A program made the translations under genes and the position numbers. Of a stretch of 64,000 nucleotides of DNA, positions 43,721 to 51,505 are shown one piece after another. Origin of the DNA: an uncultured Acidimicrobiaceae bacterium (GTDB taxonomy: Bacteria; Actinomycetota; Acidimicrobiia; Spongiisociales; UBA5794); NCBI GenBank assembly GCA_947259365.1, contig CAMYMC010000050.1, positions 28,948-92,947 on the forward strand. The letters run 5' to 3'. Under the pieces are notes generated by a model. The model saw only the letters and a program-made list of their open reading frames with translations. It had not been told where the DNA came from and did not search any database. Positions within the stretch are counted from its first letter, which is position 1. The number at the start of each line of letters is the position of its first letter.

Positions 43721-44416
43721 GTGCTGAGGCGCCTGATGTCACGCTACGTGGTCGGCCTTCTGGCTCTGCCACTGGCGTGGTTCGGCGTCTTCGCCGCCGG
43801 AGGGTGGCTCGAGCCCGACGGATCGGGAAGCGACCTCTTCGCCCTCGAATGCGGGAGGCGCCTCGCCGCCGAGCCGCTCGAAGGCATGGCGGTAGTCGCT
43901 TCGGCTCGGGTGGCGCTCGCCTGGGACGAGGAATGGTGGGACCGCCAGCCCGAAAGCGCCGAAGCCGACGCCCGCCGTCTCCTCCTCGAGGCGTCGAGCA
44001 TGTTCCGCGGCATCGGGATCCACCTCCTCGCCGTTCGGGCTTCCGACTGGGAGTCCCCCGACGAGGCCGGATCGGTACGGGAGCTCCTGTCGGCCGCCGA
44101 GGCGGCCATCCCGACCGGCGACGCTGACATCGTCGTCGTCTTCTCCGGCCAGAGGCCGGCGACGAGCGAGGACGGGTTCGCCGAGGTCGGCGGCACCCAC
44201 GTCATGGTGACCCACCACCCCGACCGGCCCGAGAACGACGCCCACGTCCTCGCCCACGAGATCAGCCACCTCTTCGGCGCCCATCACGGGTGCGACGCCC
44301 CCGGGTTCGAGGGGCTCATGGCCGAGAGCGGCTTCGAGGACGCCGACTTCATCTGCCCGTGTACCCGCCGGGTTCTCGAGCTGAACTCGAGGCGGTTCCA
44401 CGAGGAGGCGGCGTGA
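43721..44416 (+). CDS. Metzincin-type metalloprotease, membrane-anchored or secreted
   Basis: 231 residues. A hydrophobic N-terminal segment (about 8-26) acts as signal or anchor. The catalytic motif AHEISHLFGAHHGCD near 180-194 is the extended HExxHxxGxxH of metzincins, and LMAESGF near 204 gives the Met-turn. A late CPCTRRV block may form a disulfide. GTG at 43721 follows AAGGAG. The stop overlaps the start of the dCache protein gene (GTGA), implying linked function. Confidence 0.8.
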   Translation: MLRRLMSRYVVGLLALPLAWFGVFAAGGWLEPDGSGSDLFALECGRRLAAEPLEGMAVVASARVALAWDEEWWDRQPESAEADARRLLLEASSMFRGIGIHLLAVRASDWESPDEAGSVRELLSAAEAAIPTGDADIVVVFSGQRPATSEDGFAEVGGTHVMVTHHPDRPENDAHVLAHEISHLFGAHHGCDAPGFEGLMAESGFEDADFICPCTRRVLELNSRRFHEEAA

Positions 44417-45396
44417 ACCCTGCCACGCCGCCGACCGGCGGCCGGCCGCTCCCGCCCTCCCGGAGGGGGCTCGTCGCGATTCTCCTCACCGCGGTCGCCG
44501 TGGCGACCCTCCCCGCCATCTGGTTCGGCTGGTTCGCGCTCGACGACGTGCGAACGGAGGTGGACGAGGGTCGCCTCCGCCTCGCGGAGCTGGCCGCGAC
44601 GCAGGCCGATCGCGTCGTCACCGAGGCGTTCTTCGAGATCGAGTTGATGGCTCAGGCAATCCAGCTCCACGGTCCCGGAGGCGCGAGCGAGGCGAGGGCG
44701 GCGGCGCTGCGGACCGCTCACGGCCAGGCGGCGAGCTTCCACGCCGGGGTGCTCTTCATCGGGCCCGACGCCACCGTCATCATCGAGGAGCCCGCTCGGC
44801 GTGCCACCGATACCGGCATCCCCGCCGTGCTCGAGGAAGCAGCATCGAGGGACGATCGCTCCGTGTCCCGCCCCTGGCTCGAGGAGGCGTCGAACCACAT
44901 CGTCGCCGCGCTCGGTGTCCCGGTGTTCAGTGCAGACGAGGAGCGCGTCGGCACCATGGTCGGCATCTTGGATCTCGCCGAGCCGCTGGTCTCGGATCTC
45001 GTGGTGCCGGCCGCGAGGTTGGGCCCGACGGGTCATGCCGACCTCGTCGACGAACGGGGCATGGTCCTCGCCTCGACGAACCCGGCGCATCTACTCACCG
45101 CGGGCGATCACCCCGACTTCTACGGCCGTATGGCGATCACGCGCACGTCCGGGGTCGAGCGGGTCGCCCACGACCCGGGAGCGCTCAGCCTCGACCGCTC
45201 CGAGTGGCACGTCATGGCATACGCCCCGCTGCAGAACGCTCCGTGGGGTGTGGCCATGGGTGCGAGCGACACGGAGACGTACGAGCCGGTCGCGCGACTA
45301 CAGCGCCGGTTGATCGTCCTCGGCGCGGCATCGGCGGTCGTCCTCCTCCTCGGCGCTGCCCTGGCGCTTCGTCACGCGTCGTCGCTGCGTGACTGA
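44413..45396 (+). CDS. dCache sensor protein without output domain
   Basis: 327 residues. One membrane helix near 20-40, an extracytoplasmic double-Cache domain (about 45-295) with the typical long helix and two PAS-like lobes (VLFIGPDATVIIEEP near 113; ADLVDERGMVLASTNPAH near 210; WHVMAYAPLQNAPWGVAMG near 268), and a second helix (about 305-322). Only some five residues follow it; there is no HAMP, kinase, MCP or cyclase domain. GTG at 44413 overlaps the metzincin stop. It may signal by interacting with another protein, or be a scavenging receptor. Confidence 0.72.
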   Translation: MNPATPPTGGRPLPPSRRGLVAILLTAVAVATLPAIWFGWFALDDVRTEVDEGRLRLAELAATQADRVVTEAFFEIELMAQAIQLHGPGGASEARAAALRTAHGQAASFHAGVLFIGPDATVIIEEPARRATDTGIPAVLEEAASRDDRSVSRPWLEEASNHIVAALGVPVFSADEERVGTMVGILDLAEPLVSDLVVPAARLGPTGHADLVDERGMVLASTNPAHLLTAGDHPDFYGRMAITRTSGVERVAHDPGALSLDRSEWHVMAYAPLQNAPWGVAMGASDTETYEPVARLQRRLIVLGAASAVVLLLGAALALRHASSLRD

Positions 45397-45416
45397 GCCT
45401 CGCCGGGGCACCTTCG

Positions 45417-45677
45417 TCAACGCTCCAGCACTGAGCGCCGCTCCTCGTACTCCTCGGCGCTGATCTCACCACGGGCGAAGCGGGCCGCGAGGATGTCGAG
45501 CGCGTCAGGAGGATCTTGCGGTCGCGGGGCCCCGGGTGCGCGCAGCAGCGCCCATACGACGAGGCCCACCACGAGGAGGATCGTCAGCCAGCCACCCATC
45601 ATCCATCCCCAACCCCAGTCGCCCATGTGGCCCCAGGTCCCATCTGCGAGCACAAGGCCCGCCACGTCCACCATCAT
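45417..45677 (-). CDS. SHOCT-domain small membrane protein
   Basis: 86 residues. A Trp/Gly/Met-rich segment (TWGHMGDWGWGWMMGG) could bind copper, then one membrane helix (about 31-45) and a C-terminal SHOCT motif ILAARFARGEISAEEYEERR near 64-83. Proteins of this shape are frequent in actinobacterial and deinococcal copper islands. ATG at 45677 has AAGGAG about 11 nt upstream. Its promoter region contains a CsoR-like operator (45713-45736), so it is likely copper-induced. Confidence 0.75.
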   Translation of the reverse strand: MMVDVAGLVLADGTWGHMGDWGWGWMMGGWLTILLVVGLVVWALLRAPGAPRPQDPPDALDILAARFARGEISAEEYEERRSVLER

Positions 45678-45712
45678 CGGTGCTCGAACTCCTTCGTCGT
45701 TCCCCTGAGTAT

Positions 45713-45736
45713 ACCCCACCCCCATAGGGGTGGGGT
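45713..45736. promoter_or_regulatory. CsoR-like copper operator
   Basis: A perfect 10 bp inverted repeat, ACCCCACCCC-CATA-GGGGTGGGGT. The core CCCACCCCCA-TA-GGGGTGGG agrees with my memory of the M. tuberculosis CsoR operator. On the minus strand TATACT follows it directly and could be the -10 of the SHOCT gene 36 nt before its ATG. No csoR gene is in the window. Confidence 0.65.
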
Positions 45737-45763
45737 TTGTGATCTCGCGAGTGACGCTGGCCT

Positions 45764-47842
45764 TCAGCCGAGCCGCACTCGCCTGAGCAGCATCGCGTTG
45801 ACGGCGACGACGACCGTCGAGAGGCTCATGAGCAACGCACCGATGGCGGGGTTGAGGACGAACCCGATCCCCGATGCGACGCCGGCGGCAAGCGGGATGG
45901 CGACCGTGTTGTACCCCGTCGCCCACGCGAGGTTCTCCAGCATCTTGCGGTGGGTCCGGCGGGCGAGGACGAGGGAGCGGGCAACGTCGGCGGGATCGTC
46001 CTCGACGAGGACGAGATCTGCCGACTCGATGGCGACATTCGTGCCCGCCCCGATCGCGATTCCGAGATCGGCTTCGAGCAGCGCGGGCGCGTCGTTGATG
46101 CCGTCCCCGACGAACGCCGTCGCTCCCTCGGCGCGAAGCCCGGCGACGATGCGGGCCTTGTCCTGGGGAAGAACCCTGGCATGGAATCTCTCGATGCCGA
46201 CCGCTGCGGCAACCGTGGCGGCAACCGCATCGGCGTCCCCGGTGATCATCACAGGCGTGACGCCGAGCCCGCGGAGCCTCCGGATCGCGTCCGGCGCCGT
46301 GTCGCGCACCTTGTCGGCCAGTGAGATCACCGCCAGCGCCCGCCGCTCGTCCATGACGACGACGGCCGTCTCCCCGCGATCGGCGACGTCATCGAGCGCC
46401 GTGACGAGGGTCGGAGCGAGGTCAACTCCGAGATCATCGGCCCATTCGGGACGGCCCACTCGCACGACGACTCCATCCACTGAGCCCTCGAGTCCGAGAC
46501 CGGGAACGGCCATCACATCCGTCGCCTCTGCGGGCGTCTCACCACGGATCACGGCCGCCGAGACGATGGCCGCGGCAAGGGGGTGCTCCGAGGACCTCTC
46601 GAGGCCGGCGGCCAGGCGCAGCGCCCGGCTCTGCTCGCCGTCGACTGCGGTGACCGCCGACACGACGAAGCGACCTTCGGTCAACGTGCCCGTCTTGTCC
46701 AGCGCCACGAAGCGGATGTTGCGGCCTCGCTCGAACGCCTCGCGATTGCGGACGAGGATGCCGTTCCTGGCCGAGATCGACGTCGCATTCATGTTGACGA
46801 GGGGAATGGCGAGACCCAGCGCGTGCGGGCAGGCGATGACGAGCACCGTCACGGCCCTGGCGACCGCGAACGTGGCCCCGCTCGTCCCGAGGACGAGCCA
46901 CAGGACGAGGGTCGGGGTCGCCACACCCACTGCGACGACCGTCAGCCAGAACGCCGCCCGGTCGGCGAGTGCCTGGAAACGGCTGCGCGAAGCCTGAGCT
47001 TCCTCGACGAGTCGCACGATCTGACTGAGGGTCGTCGCCCCTCCGATCCGGCTCACCCGGACGTCGAGCGCACCCTCTCCGTTGACGGCTCCGGCGACGA
47101 CCTCGTCCCCCACCGCCTTGGGGACCGGGCGGGATTCGCCGGTGAGGAAGGCCTCGTTCATCGTCGAGGTGCCGCTCACGACGTCTCCGTCGACCGGGAC
47201 CTGCTCCCCCGGCCTGATGAGAATGAGGTCGCCCTCGCCGATCTCCTCGACCGCCACGTCTTCGACCCCTGCGCCATCGACAACGCGGTGCGCGATCGGA
47301 GGCACCATGTCGGCGAGGTGCCGGAGGGCGCTGCTGGCCGACTGCACGGAGCGCATCTCCATCCAATGCCCGAGCAGCATGACGTCGAGGAGCGTGGCGA
47401 GCTCCCAGTAGAACGGATCTCCGTCGACCCCGAGCGACACGGCGAGGCTGTAGGTGTAGGCGACCGTGATCGCGATCGAGATGAGAGTCATCATGCCGGG
47501 CGCTCGCGACCGGAGCTCGCGGAGCCCGCCCCGGAGGAACACGAGGCCTGCGTAGCCGAACAACACGGTGGCGAGCAGCGGCACCACCCAGTCGTCGCCG
47601 GCGAAGCTCACGGCCTCGTAGCCGAACCAATCCTGGATCTGTTCGGAGAGGTAGAGGATCGGGACTGTGAGGACGAGGCTCACCCACAGCCGGTCGCGGA
47701 ACATCTCGGGGCTGTGGCCCTCGTGCTTGTCGTGGCCCGTGTGCTCGCCCGAGGCGCGCTGCTCGCCGTCGTCGGCCCGGCGAGCGGCGGCGTCGTGCGC
47801 CGGCGACTGGCCGACATCGTGGTGGTCATGGAGGGCGCTCAT
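45764..47842 (-). CDS. copB: CopB-type copper P-type ATPase (CPH motif)
   Basis: 692 residues. The N-terminus is histidine-rich (HDHHDVGQ, HTGHDKHEGH) and lacks a CxxC HMA domain. The metal-binding membrane motif is ACPHALG, the CPH form of P1B-3/CopB exporters, not CPC. Other motifs: TGESRPV in the actuator, ALDKTGTLTEG phosphorylation site, SEHPLAAAI, and GDGINDAPAL. It probably exports copper (or silver) from the cytosol. ATG at 47842 has GGGAGA upstream. A MerR-type promoter (47878-47909) drives it. Confidence 0.92.
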   Translation of the reverse strand: MSALHDHHDVGQSPAHDAAARRADDGEQRASGEHTGHDKHEGHSPEMFRDRLWVSLVLTVPILYLSEQIQDWFGYEAVSFAGDDWVVPLLATVLFGYAGLVFLRGGLRELRSRAPGMMTLISIAITVAYTYSLAVSLGVDGDPFYWELATLLDVMLLGHWMEMRSVQSASSALRHLADMVPPIAHRVVDGAGVEDVAVEEIGEGDLILIRPGEQVPVDGDVVSGTSTMNEAFLTGESRPVPKAVGDEVVAGAVNGEGALDVRVSRIGGATTLSQIVRLVEEAQASRSRFQALADRAAFWLTVVAVGVATPTLVLWLVLGTSGATFAVARAVTVLVIACPHALGLAIPLVNMNATSISARNGILVRNREAFERGRNIRFVALDKTGTLTEGRFVVSAVTAVDGEQSRALRLAAGLERSSEHPLAAAIVSAAVIRGETPAEATDVMAVPGLGLEGSVDGVVVRVGRPEWADDLGVDLAPTLVTALDDVADRGETAVVVMDERRALAVISLADKVRDTAPDAIRRLRGLGVTPVMITGDADAVAATVAAAVGIERFHARVLPQDKARIVAGLRAEGATAFVGDGINDAPALLEADLGIAIGAGTNVAIESADLVLVEDDPADVARSLVLARRTHRKMLENLAWATGYNTVAIPLAAGVASGIGFVLNPAIGALLMSLSTVVVAVNAMLLRRVRLG

Positions 47843-47877
47843 GGGTTCATTCTCCCGATCCGAGGTCTCTCACCGCT

Positions 47878-47909
47878 GTTGTACACCTTCCGGTTAGATG
47901 GAAGGTCAA
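47878..47909 (-). promoter_or_regulatory. MerR/CueR-type promoter of copB
   Basis: On the minus strand, TTGACC (-35) and TACAAC (-10) are separated by 20 bp, too long for ordinary sigma-70. The spacer carries the dyad ACCTTCC-N8-GGAAGGT, the half-sites known for CueR-like MerR regulators (E. coli copA has the same half-sites). This geometry requires an activator that distorts DNA. No MerR-family gene is in the window. Confidence 0.68.
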
Positions 47910-47947
47910 GAGGAGAATCTGTTCGCATCACATCTTGCCCATGGAAA

Positions 47948-47977
47948 GAGCCCGGAGGCGGCGTGGCCTCCGGGCTC
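47948..47977 (-). terminator. Rho-independent terminator after the cupredoxin gene
   Basis: Perfect 12 bp stem GAGCCCGGAGGC with 6 nt loop, followed on the minus strand by TTTCC. It lies 27 nt after the cupredoxin stop and before the copB promoter, so the two units are transcribed separately. Confidence 0.65.
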
Positions 47978-48004
47978 CGTGGAATGGCTCTTGCCGGTTG
48001 GGTG

Positions 48005-48622
48005 CTACGCCGCGATGACGAGCTCTCCGTGCATCCCGGCCTCGTAGTGGCCCGGGATGAGGCAGGCGACGACGTCGTAGTCGGCATCCGCGTCGAAGCT
48101 CACGACGATGGAGTCGGACTCACCCGCTGCCACGACGAGGATGATCTCGCCATGGCCGTGGCCGCCTTCTTCGGCCTCCTCCTCGTGGTCGGCATGGCCG
48201 GCGGCGATGTGCTCCTCGGCGGCGTGCTCGGTCGTGAGGCGGAACTCGTGCTCGACGAGCCCCACGTTCTCGACGTGGAACTTCACCGTCTCGCCCGCCG
48301 TCACCGAGATGCTGGCCGGGTCGAATGCGAACTCCGACATCGTGACCTCGATCTCACGGTCGGCCTCGGTCGCCTCCTCGTCGTGAGGTGCCTCTTCGTC
48401 GTGAGGTGCCTCTTCGTCGTCATGGGCCATCTCGTCGGCCATCGTGTCGTCGGGTGCCGCCGTCGTCGCCGGCGCCGCGGTGGTGGCGGGCGCCGCCGTC
48501 GTCGCGACGGTGCTCGCGGGTGCCGCCGCTTCGTCGGAGTCGGCGGTCGAAGTGCCCCCGCCGCACGCGGCTGCGACGAGCGCCACCACGAACAGCCACG
48601 AGGCGATCTTGGGGAGTCGCAT
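48005..48622 (-). CDS. Cupredoxin lipoprotein
   Basis: 205 residues. Signal peptide with lipobox VAAAC near 17-21, an alanine/threonine-rich linker (about 25-60), an acidic histidine repeat (HDEEAPHDEEAPHDEEA near 68-84), then a cupredoxin domain: EFAFDPASISVTAGETVKFHV near 100-120 and ACLIPGHYEAGMHG near 186. Cys-His-Met in the last block with the earlier VEHEF His form a type 1 copper site. A His/Glu-rich loop (EEHIAAGHADHEEE, GGHGHGE) may bind extra copper. SD GAAGGAG lies at the end of the preceding gene, 2 nt away. Confidence 0.85.
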   Translation of the reverse strand: MRLPKIASWLFVVALVAAACGGGTSTADSDEAAAPASTVATTAAPATTAAPATTAAPDDTMADEMAHDDEEAPHDEEAPHDEEATEADREIEVTMSEFAFDPASISVTAGETVKFHVENVGLVEHEFRLTTEHAAEEHIAAGHADHEEEAEEGGHGHGEIILVVAAGESDSIVVSFDADADYDVVACLIPGHYEAGMHGELVIAA

Positions 48623-48624
48623 TC

Positions 48625-49005
48625 TTAGATCTCCTTCACTGATGCGAGTTGTTGGTCTGCGGCCTTCCTGGCCCTCGTCCGGATGGGGACGTTCGAGCGA
48701 ACGAGCTTCCGGAACCGGGCGACGAACGCCTCGTCGCCCTGCCTGCCGGCAACCGTGTCGAACACGACACCGTGGTCGCCAGGCCAGCCGCGACCGGTGG
48801 GATCCAGGGGACACGGATCGTCTCCGTGGGTGCCGAAGCAGACGAGGACCGGGTCCCCGACGGCAGCGACGCGCGCCATGTCGATTCGCTCACCCCACAT
48901 CGACACGTCGACGACGGTCACGTCGGTGGCGAGATCGGTGAACACGGCGGGCGCCACGGCCTCACGAGCCGAGCCGACGTCCCACTGGAATGCCATCTCT
49001 TTCAT
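48625..49005 (-). CDS. Hypothetical protein, upstream of the cupredoxin
   Basis: 126 residues, not recognised. Predicted alpha/beta (VTVVDVSMWGERIDMARVAAV near 29-49; PVLVCFGTHGDDPCPLD near 52-68 with Cys and His). It shares an operon with the cupredoxin gene: its stop is 2 nt from the cupredoxin start and holds that gene's Shine-Dalgarno. The ATG at 49005 lies 6 nt after TACGGT, so leaderless. A DosR-like box lies about 72 nt further upstream. Confidence 0.62.
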   Translation of the reverse strand: MKEMAFQWDVGSAREAVAPAVFTDLATDVTVVDVSMWGERIDMARVAAVGDPVLVCFGTHGDDPCPLDPTGRGWPGDHGVVFDTVAGRQGDEAFVARFRKLVRSNVPIRTRARKAADQQLASVKEI

Positions 49006-49011
49006 GTCACA

Positions 49012-49017
49012 ACCGTA
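49012..49017 (-). promoter_or_regulatory. -10 hexamer of the hypothetical-cupredoxin operon
   Basis: TACGGT ends 6 nt before the ATG at 49005; leaderless pattern. Confidence 0.45.
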
Positions 49018-49088
49018 CGAAACGGGGCGCTTCGAGCACAGCCACCCATCCGGCCACGGGACCTCACCCGTTCGGTGACAGGCAAAAT

Positions 49089-49102
49089 GGGACTTTCGGC
49101 CC
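49089..49102. promoter_or_regulatory. DosR-box-like sequence
   Basis: GGGACTTTCGGCCC, matching 12 of 14 positions of the DosR core GGGACTWWAGTCCC as I recall it. It lies between the response regulator stop and the divergent-free operon of the hypothetical and cupredoxin genes, at a typical activator distance from the TACGGT -10. Confidence 0.35.
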
Positions 49103-49114
49103 TAGGGACCAGGG

Positions 49115-49741
49115 TCAGTCGATCAGGCCCTCGCGCAGCGCCACGGCCACCGCCTCGGCCCTCGTCCTGACATCGAGGCGCTCGAAGACCGATTTCAGGT
49201 ACGTCTTCACGGTCGCCTCGGAGAGATCGAGGGCCCGGGCGATCTGCTTGTTCTCCTTGCCCTCGGCGATGAGAGCGAGGACCTGACGCTCGCGGGGACT
49301 GAGGTCGAGCGGAGAGGCCTGGTCCCCTGCCGCCACGGTCTCGAGCAGCGGCCCGGTCACCTCCCCCTGGACGTACGCCTTGCCTTCGGCGACGTGCTGG
49401 AGTGCGCGGACGATCTCGTCCCGACCGGCGCTCTTGAGGAGATACCCGGACGCGCCGAGCTCGACGGCGCGCCTCACGTATGCGGGCTCGTCGTGCATCG
49501 ACAGCACGATGACCTTCAGCTCTGGCGCCACCTCCCGCAACGGCTCGAGCGCTTCGAGCCCGGTCATCTCGGGCATGCGAACGTCGAGAAGCACGACGTC
49601 CGCCGGCGTGGCCGCAGCGAGCTCGAGGAGCTCCTTGCCGTCTGCGGCCTCCCCGACGACGTCGATGTCGGGATGGTCGGACAGCATCCAGCGCAGTCCG
49701 TCGCGCACGACGCGATGGTCATCGGCGATGATGATCTTCAC
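49115..49741 (-). CDS. NarL/LuxR-type response regulator
   Basis: 208 residues. Receiver domain (IIIADDHRVVRDGL with the acid pair near 6-7; phosphorylation Asp in DVVLLDVRMPEM near 51; Lys in YLLKSAG near 102) and LuxR HTH (LSPRERQVLALIAEGKENKQIA near 145, TVKTYLKSVFERL near 178). The GTG at 49741 overlaps the kinase stop (GTGA), so the pair is coupled. The longer frame upstream is rejected. Its regulon is unknown. Confidence 0.92.
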   Translation of the reverse strand: MKIIIADDHRVVRDGLRWMLSDHPDIDVVGEAADGKELLELAAATPADVVLLDVRMPEMTGLEALEPLREVAPELKVIVLSMHDEPAYVRRAVELGASGYLLKSAGRDEIVRALQHVAEGKAYVQGEVTGPLLETVAAGDQASPLDLSPRERQVLALIAEGKENKQIARALDLSEATVKTYLKSVFERLDVRTRAEAVAVALREGLID

Positions 49742-51075
49742 GCGTCCTCCGGCCCCGACAGGGGAACCCACGCCCGCAGCACCGTTCCCCCACCGCGCCG
49801 GCTGCGCACCTGGAGCCCGCCCCCGATCGCGTCGAGCCGTTCCCTCGTCGTGGTGAGCCCCAGGCCCTCGGGCCTCCGCACTCCACTGCCATCGTCGCTC
49901 ACCTCCAGGATCGCCCGGGTGGCGTCACGCCATGCCTTCACCACGACGCGGTTGGCGCCGGCGTGCTTCCGTGCGTTGATGAGACCCTCCTGGGCGGCGC
50001 GGAACAGCGCGGTGCTCGGCACCGGTCCCAGCTCACCGTCCAGCCCGATGTCGAGATCGACCCGGACGTTGGTCTCGGCCCTCGTCGTCTCGACGAGCTG
50101 GACGAGGGCCGGGCCGAGCCCAACGTCTTCGACCTCACTGTGGTGGAGCAGACGCAGCTCGGCACGCAGCGTCCGGTCGACGTCACGCACGATCTCCTCG
50201 AGGCGCGTCAGCTCCCCCGTCACCGCTTCGGGGTTGTGAACCTTGGCACGGCTGCCCTCGAGCCCGTAGAGGAGCCGATAGAGCGGCTGGCCGACCTCGT
50301 CGTGGAGTGCGCCGACGATCCGCTTCCGCTCCGCCTCCTGGGCCCGGAGAACGTCACCGAGAAGGTGCTCGGCCTGTCGCCGTCTCCGGTTGATGGCGCG
50401 ACCGCCGGCGATGGCCAGGCTCCCCATGAAGACCATGAGCACTCCGATGCCGGTCGCGATGCTGAACCACACGTTGCGCCTGACGTGGCCGAGCGTCGTG
50501 TTGAGCGCGTCGACGCGTTGTTCGACCTCGAAGACGCCGAGCACGCGACCGTCCTCGTCCTGGAACGGGATGTAGAACTCGATGAGCTCGCCGAGGTCGC
50601 GCTCGAGGGCATGAGCGGGGTCCTCGAGGTTCGACACCTCGATCGACCGCTCGCCGGCGAACGCCTGCATCGCCGGGGGTGTCAGCGTGAATCGCTCACC
50701 GATGAGCTCGGGAGCATCGGAGTACACCACGGTCCCGTCGGCGGTCCACACCTTCACCCGCACGGTCTCGCCCCCGAGCAGCCGGAGCCGGACCTCGTTG
50801 TCGAACTCGGCGTACCCTGTCGCATCGGTGGGGTCGGAGGGCACGACGCCGCGGGCAGCGAGCTCCTTCGCCACGTTCTCCATGATGTCGGCCTGGGCAT
50901 CGAGAAGGTGTCCCCTCGTCGAGGCGGGGATCGTGAACCCGAGCGTGACGGCGATGCCGATCGAGAGCAGGACACCGACGAGCGCAAACCGCCCGATCCA
51001 GCCGAACTCTCTCCACTCGGCGATCACGGACCGGGTGAACCGCCTCAACCAGAGCGCCGGCCTCTCGCCGTCCAT
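49738..51075 (-). CDS. Sensor histidine kinase (HisKA_3, NarX/LiaS class)
   Basis: 445 residues. Membrane helices near 24-44 and 215-236 flank an extracytoplasmic sensor domain with a Cache/PAS-like pattern. Then RAQEAERKRIVGALHDEVGQPLYRLL (H-box, ALHDEVGQ) and an HATPase with AAQEGLINARKHAGAN and VSDDGSGVR. ATG at 51075 was chosen because TACATT ends 6 nt upstream. Signal unknown. Confidence 0.92.
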   Translation of the reverse strand: MDGERPALWLRRFTRSVIAEWREFGWIGRFALVGVLLSIGIAVTLGFTIPASTRGHLLDAQADIMENVAKELAARGVVPSDPTDATGYAEFDNEVRLRLLGGETVRVKVWTADGTVVYSDAPELIGERFTLTPPAMQAFAGERSIEVSNLEDPAHALERDLGELIEFYIPFQDEDGRVLGVFEVEQRVDALNTTLGHVRRNVWFSIATGIGVLMVFMGSLAIAGGRAINRRRRQAEHLLGDVLRAQEAERKRIVGALHDEVGQPLYRLLYGLEGSRAKVHNPEAVTGELTRLEEIVRDVDRTLRAELRLLHHSEVEDVGLGPALVQLVETTRAETNVRVDLDIGLDGELGPVPSTALFRAAQEGLINARKHAGANRVVVKAWRDATRAILEVSDDGSGVRRPEGLGLTTTRERLDAIGGGLQVRSRRGGGTVLRAWVPLSGPEDA

Positions 51076-51081
51076 GGGGAC

Positions 51082-51087
51082 AATGTA
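51082..51087 (-). promoter_or_regulatory. -10 hexamer of the kinase/regulator operon (leaderless)
   Basis: TACATT ends 6 nt before the ATG at 51075. No Shine-Dalgarno. Confidence 0.5.
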
Positions 51088-51157
51088 AGCACCCGGTCGG
51101 TGAAATGCGGTCACGTCATGGCGCGTGATGCCGGTCGGGACCGCCCCGCCGTTGCCC

Positions 51158-51238
51158 TCAGCGCCTGCGCCCGATCAGCCAGTAGAGGACGACGAGTCCC
51201 AGCCAGATGGCAAACCCAACAACGGCAACCTTGATCAC
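51158..51238 (-). CDS. 26-residue single-pass membrane microprotein
   Basis: GTG-started frame encoding a hydrophobic helix (VAVVGFAIWLGLVVLYWLI) followed by GRRR, the typical shape of a small membrane protein with positive-inside C-terminus. It lies 83 nt upstream of the kinase gene. No Shine-Dalgarno and no clear -10, so support is only the composition. Confidence 0.4.
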   Translation of the reverse strand: MIKVAVVGFAIWLGLVVLYWLIGRRR

Positions 51239-51387
51239 GAACGCACCCCGTCGTCGTTGCCACGAGTATGGGCCATCGGCGGGTTCCTGTCACGACCCTG
51301 TCGATGCCCGCCGGCAGATCGAAGTCGTGTTGGCGGTCGGCCGGCCGGTGCAACGTCCCCCTACACTTCCGTGCTGCGAGCGACCCC

Positions 51388-51460
51388 GCCCTCGTAGCTC
51401 AGGGGATAGAGCAACTGCCTCCTAAGCAGTAGGTCGTAGGTTCGAATCCTACCGAGGGCG
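51388..51460 (+). tRNA. tRNA-Arg (CCT)
   Basis: 73 nt. Acceptor GCCCTCG/CGAGGGC, anticodon loop CTCCTAA giving CCT (arginine AGG), T-loop GGTTCGAATCC. CCA not encoded. Confidence 0.96.
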
Positions 51461-51505
51461 CTCGAGGCTCCTCATCGTCGCGGCGGCCGGGCACTCGGCG
51501 GCGCC

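Noticed and set aside
45713..45736. Palindrome as a terminator of copB
   Set aside because: No T-run on either strand, and the sequence matches a known copper-repressor operator; regulatory use is the better reading.
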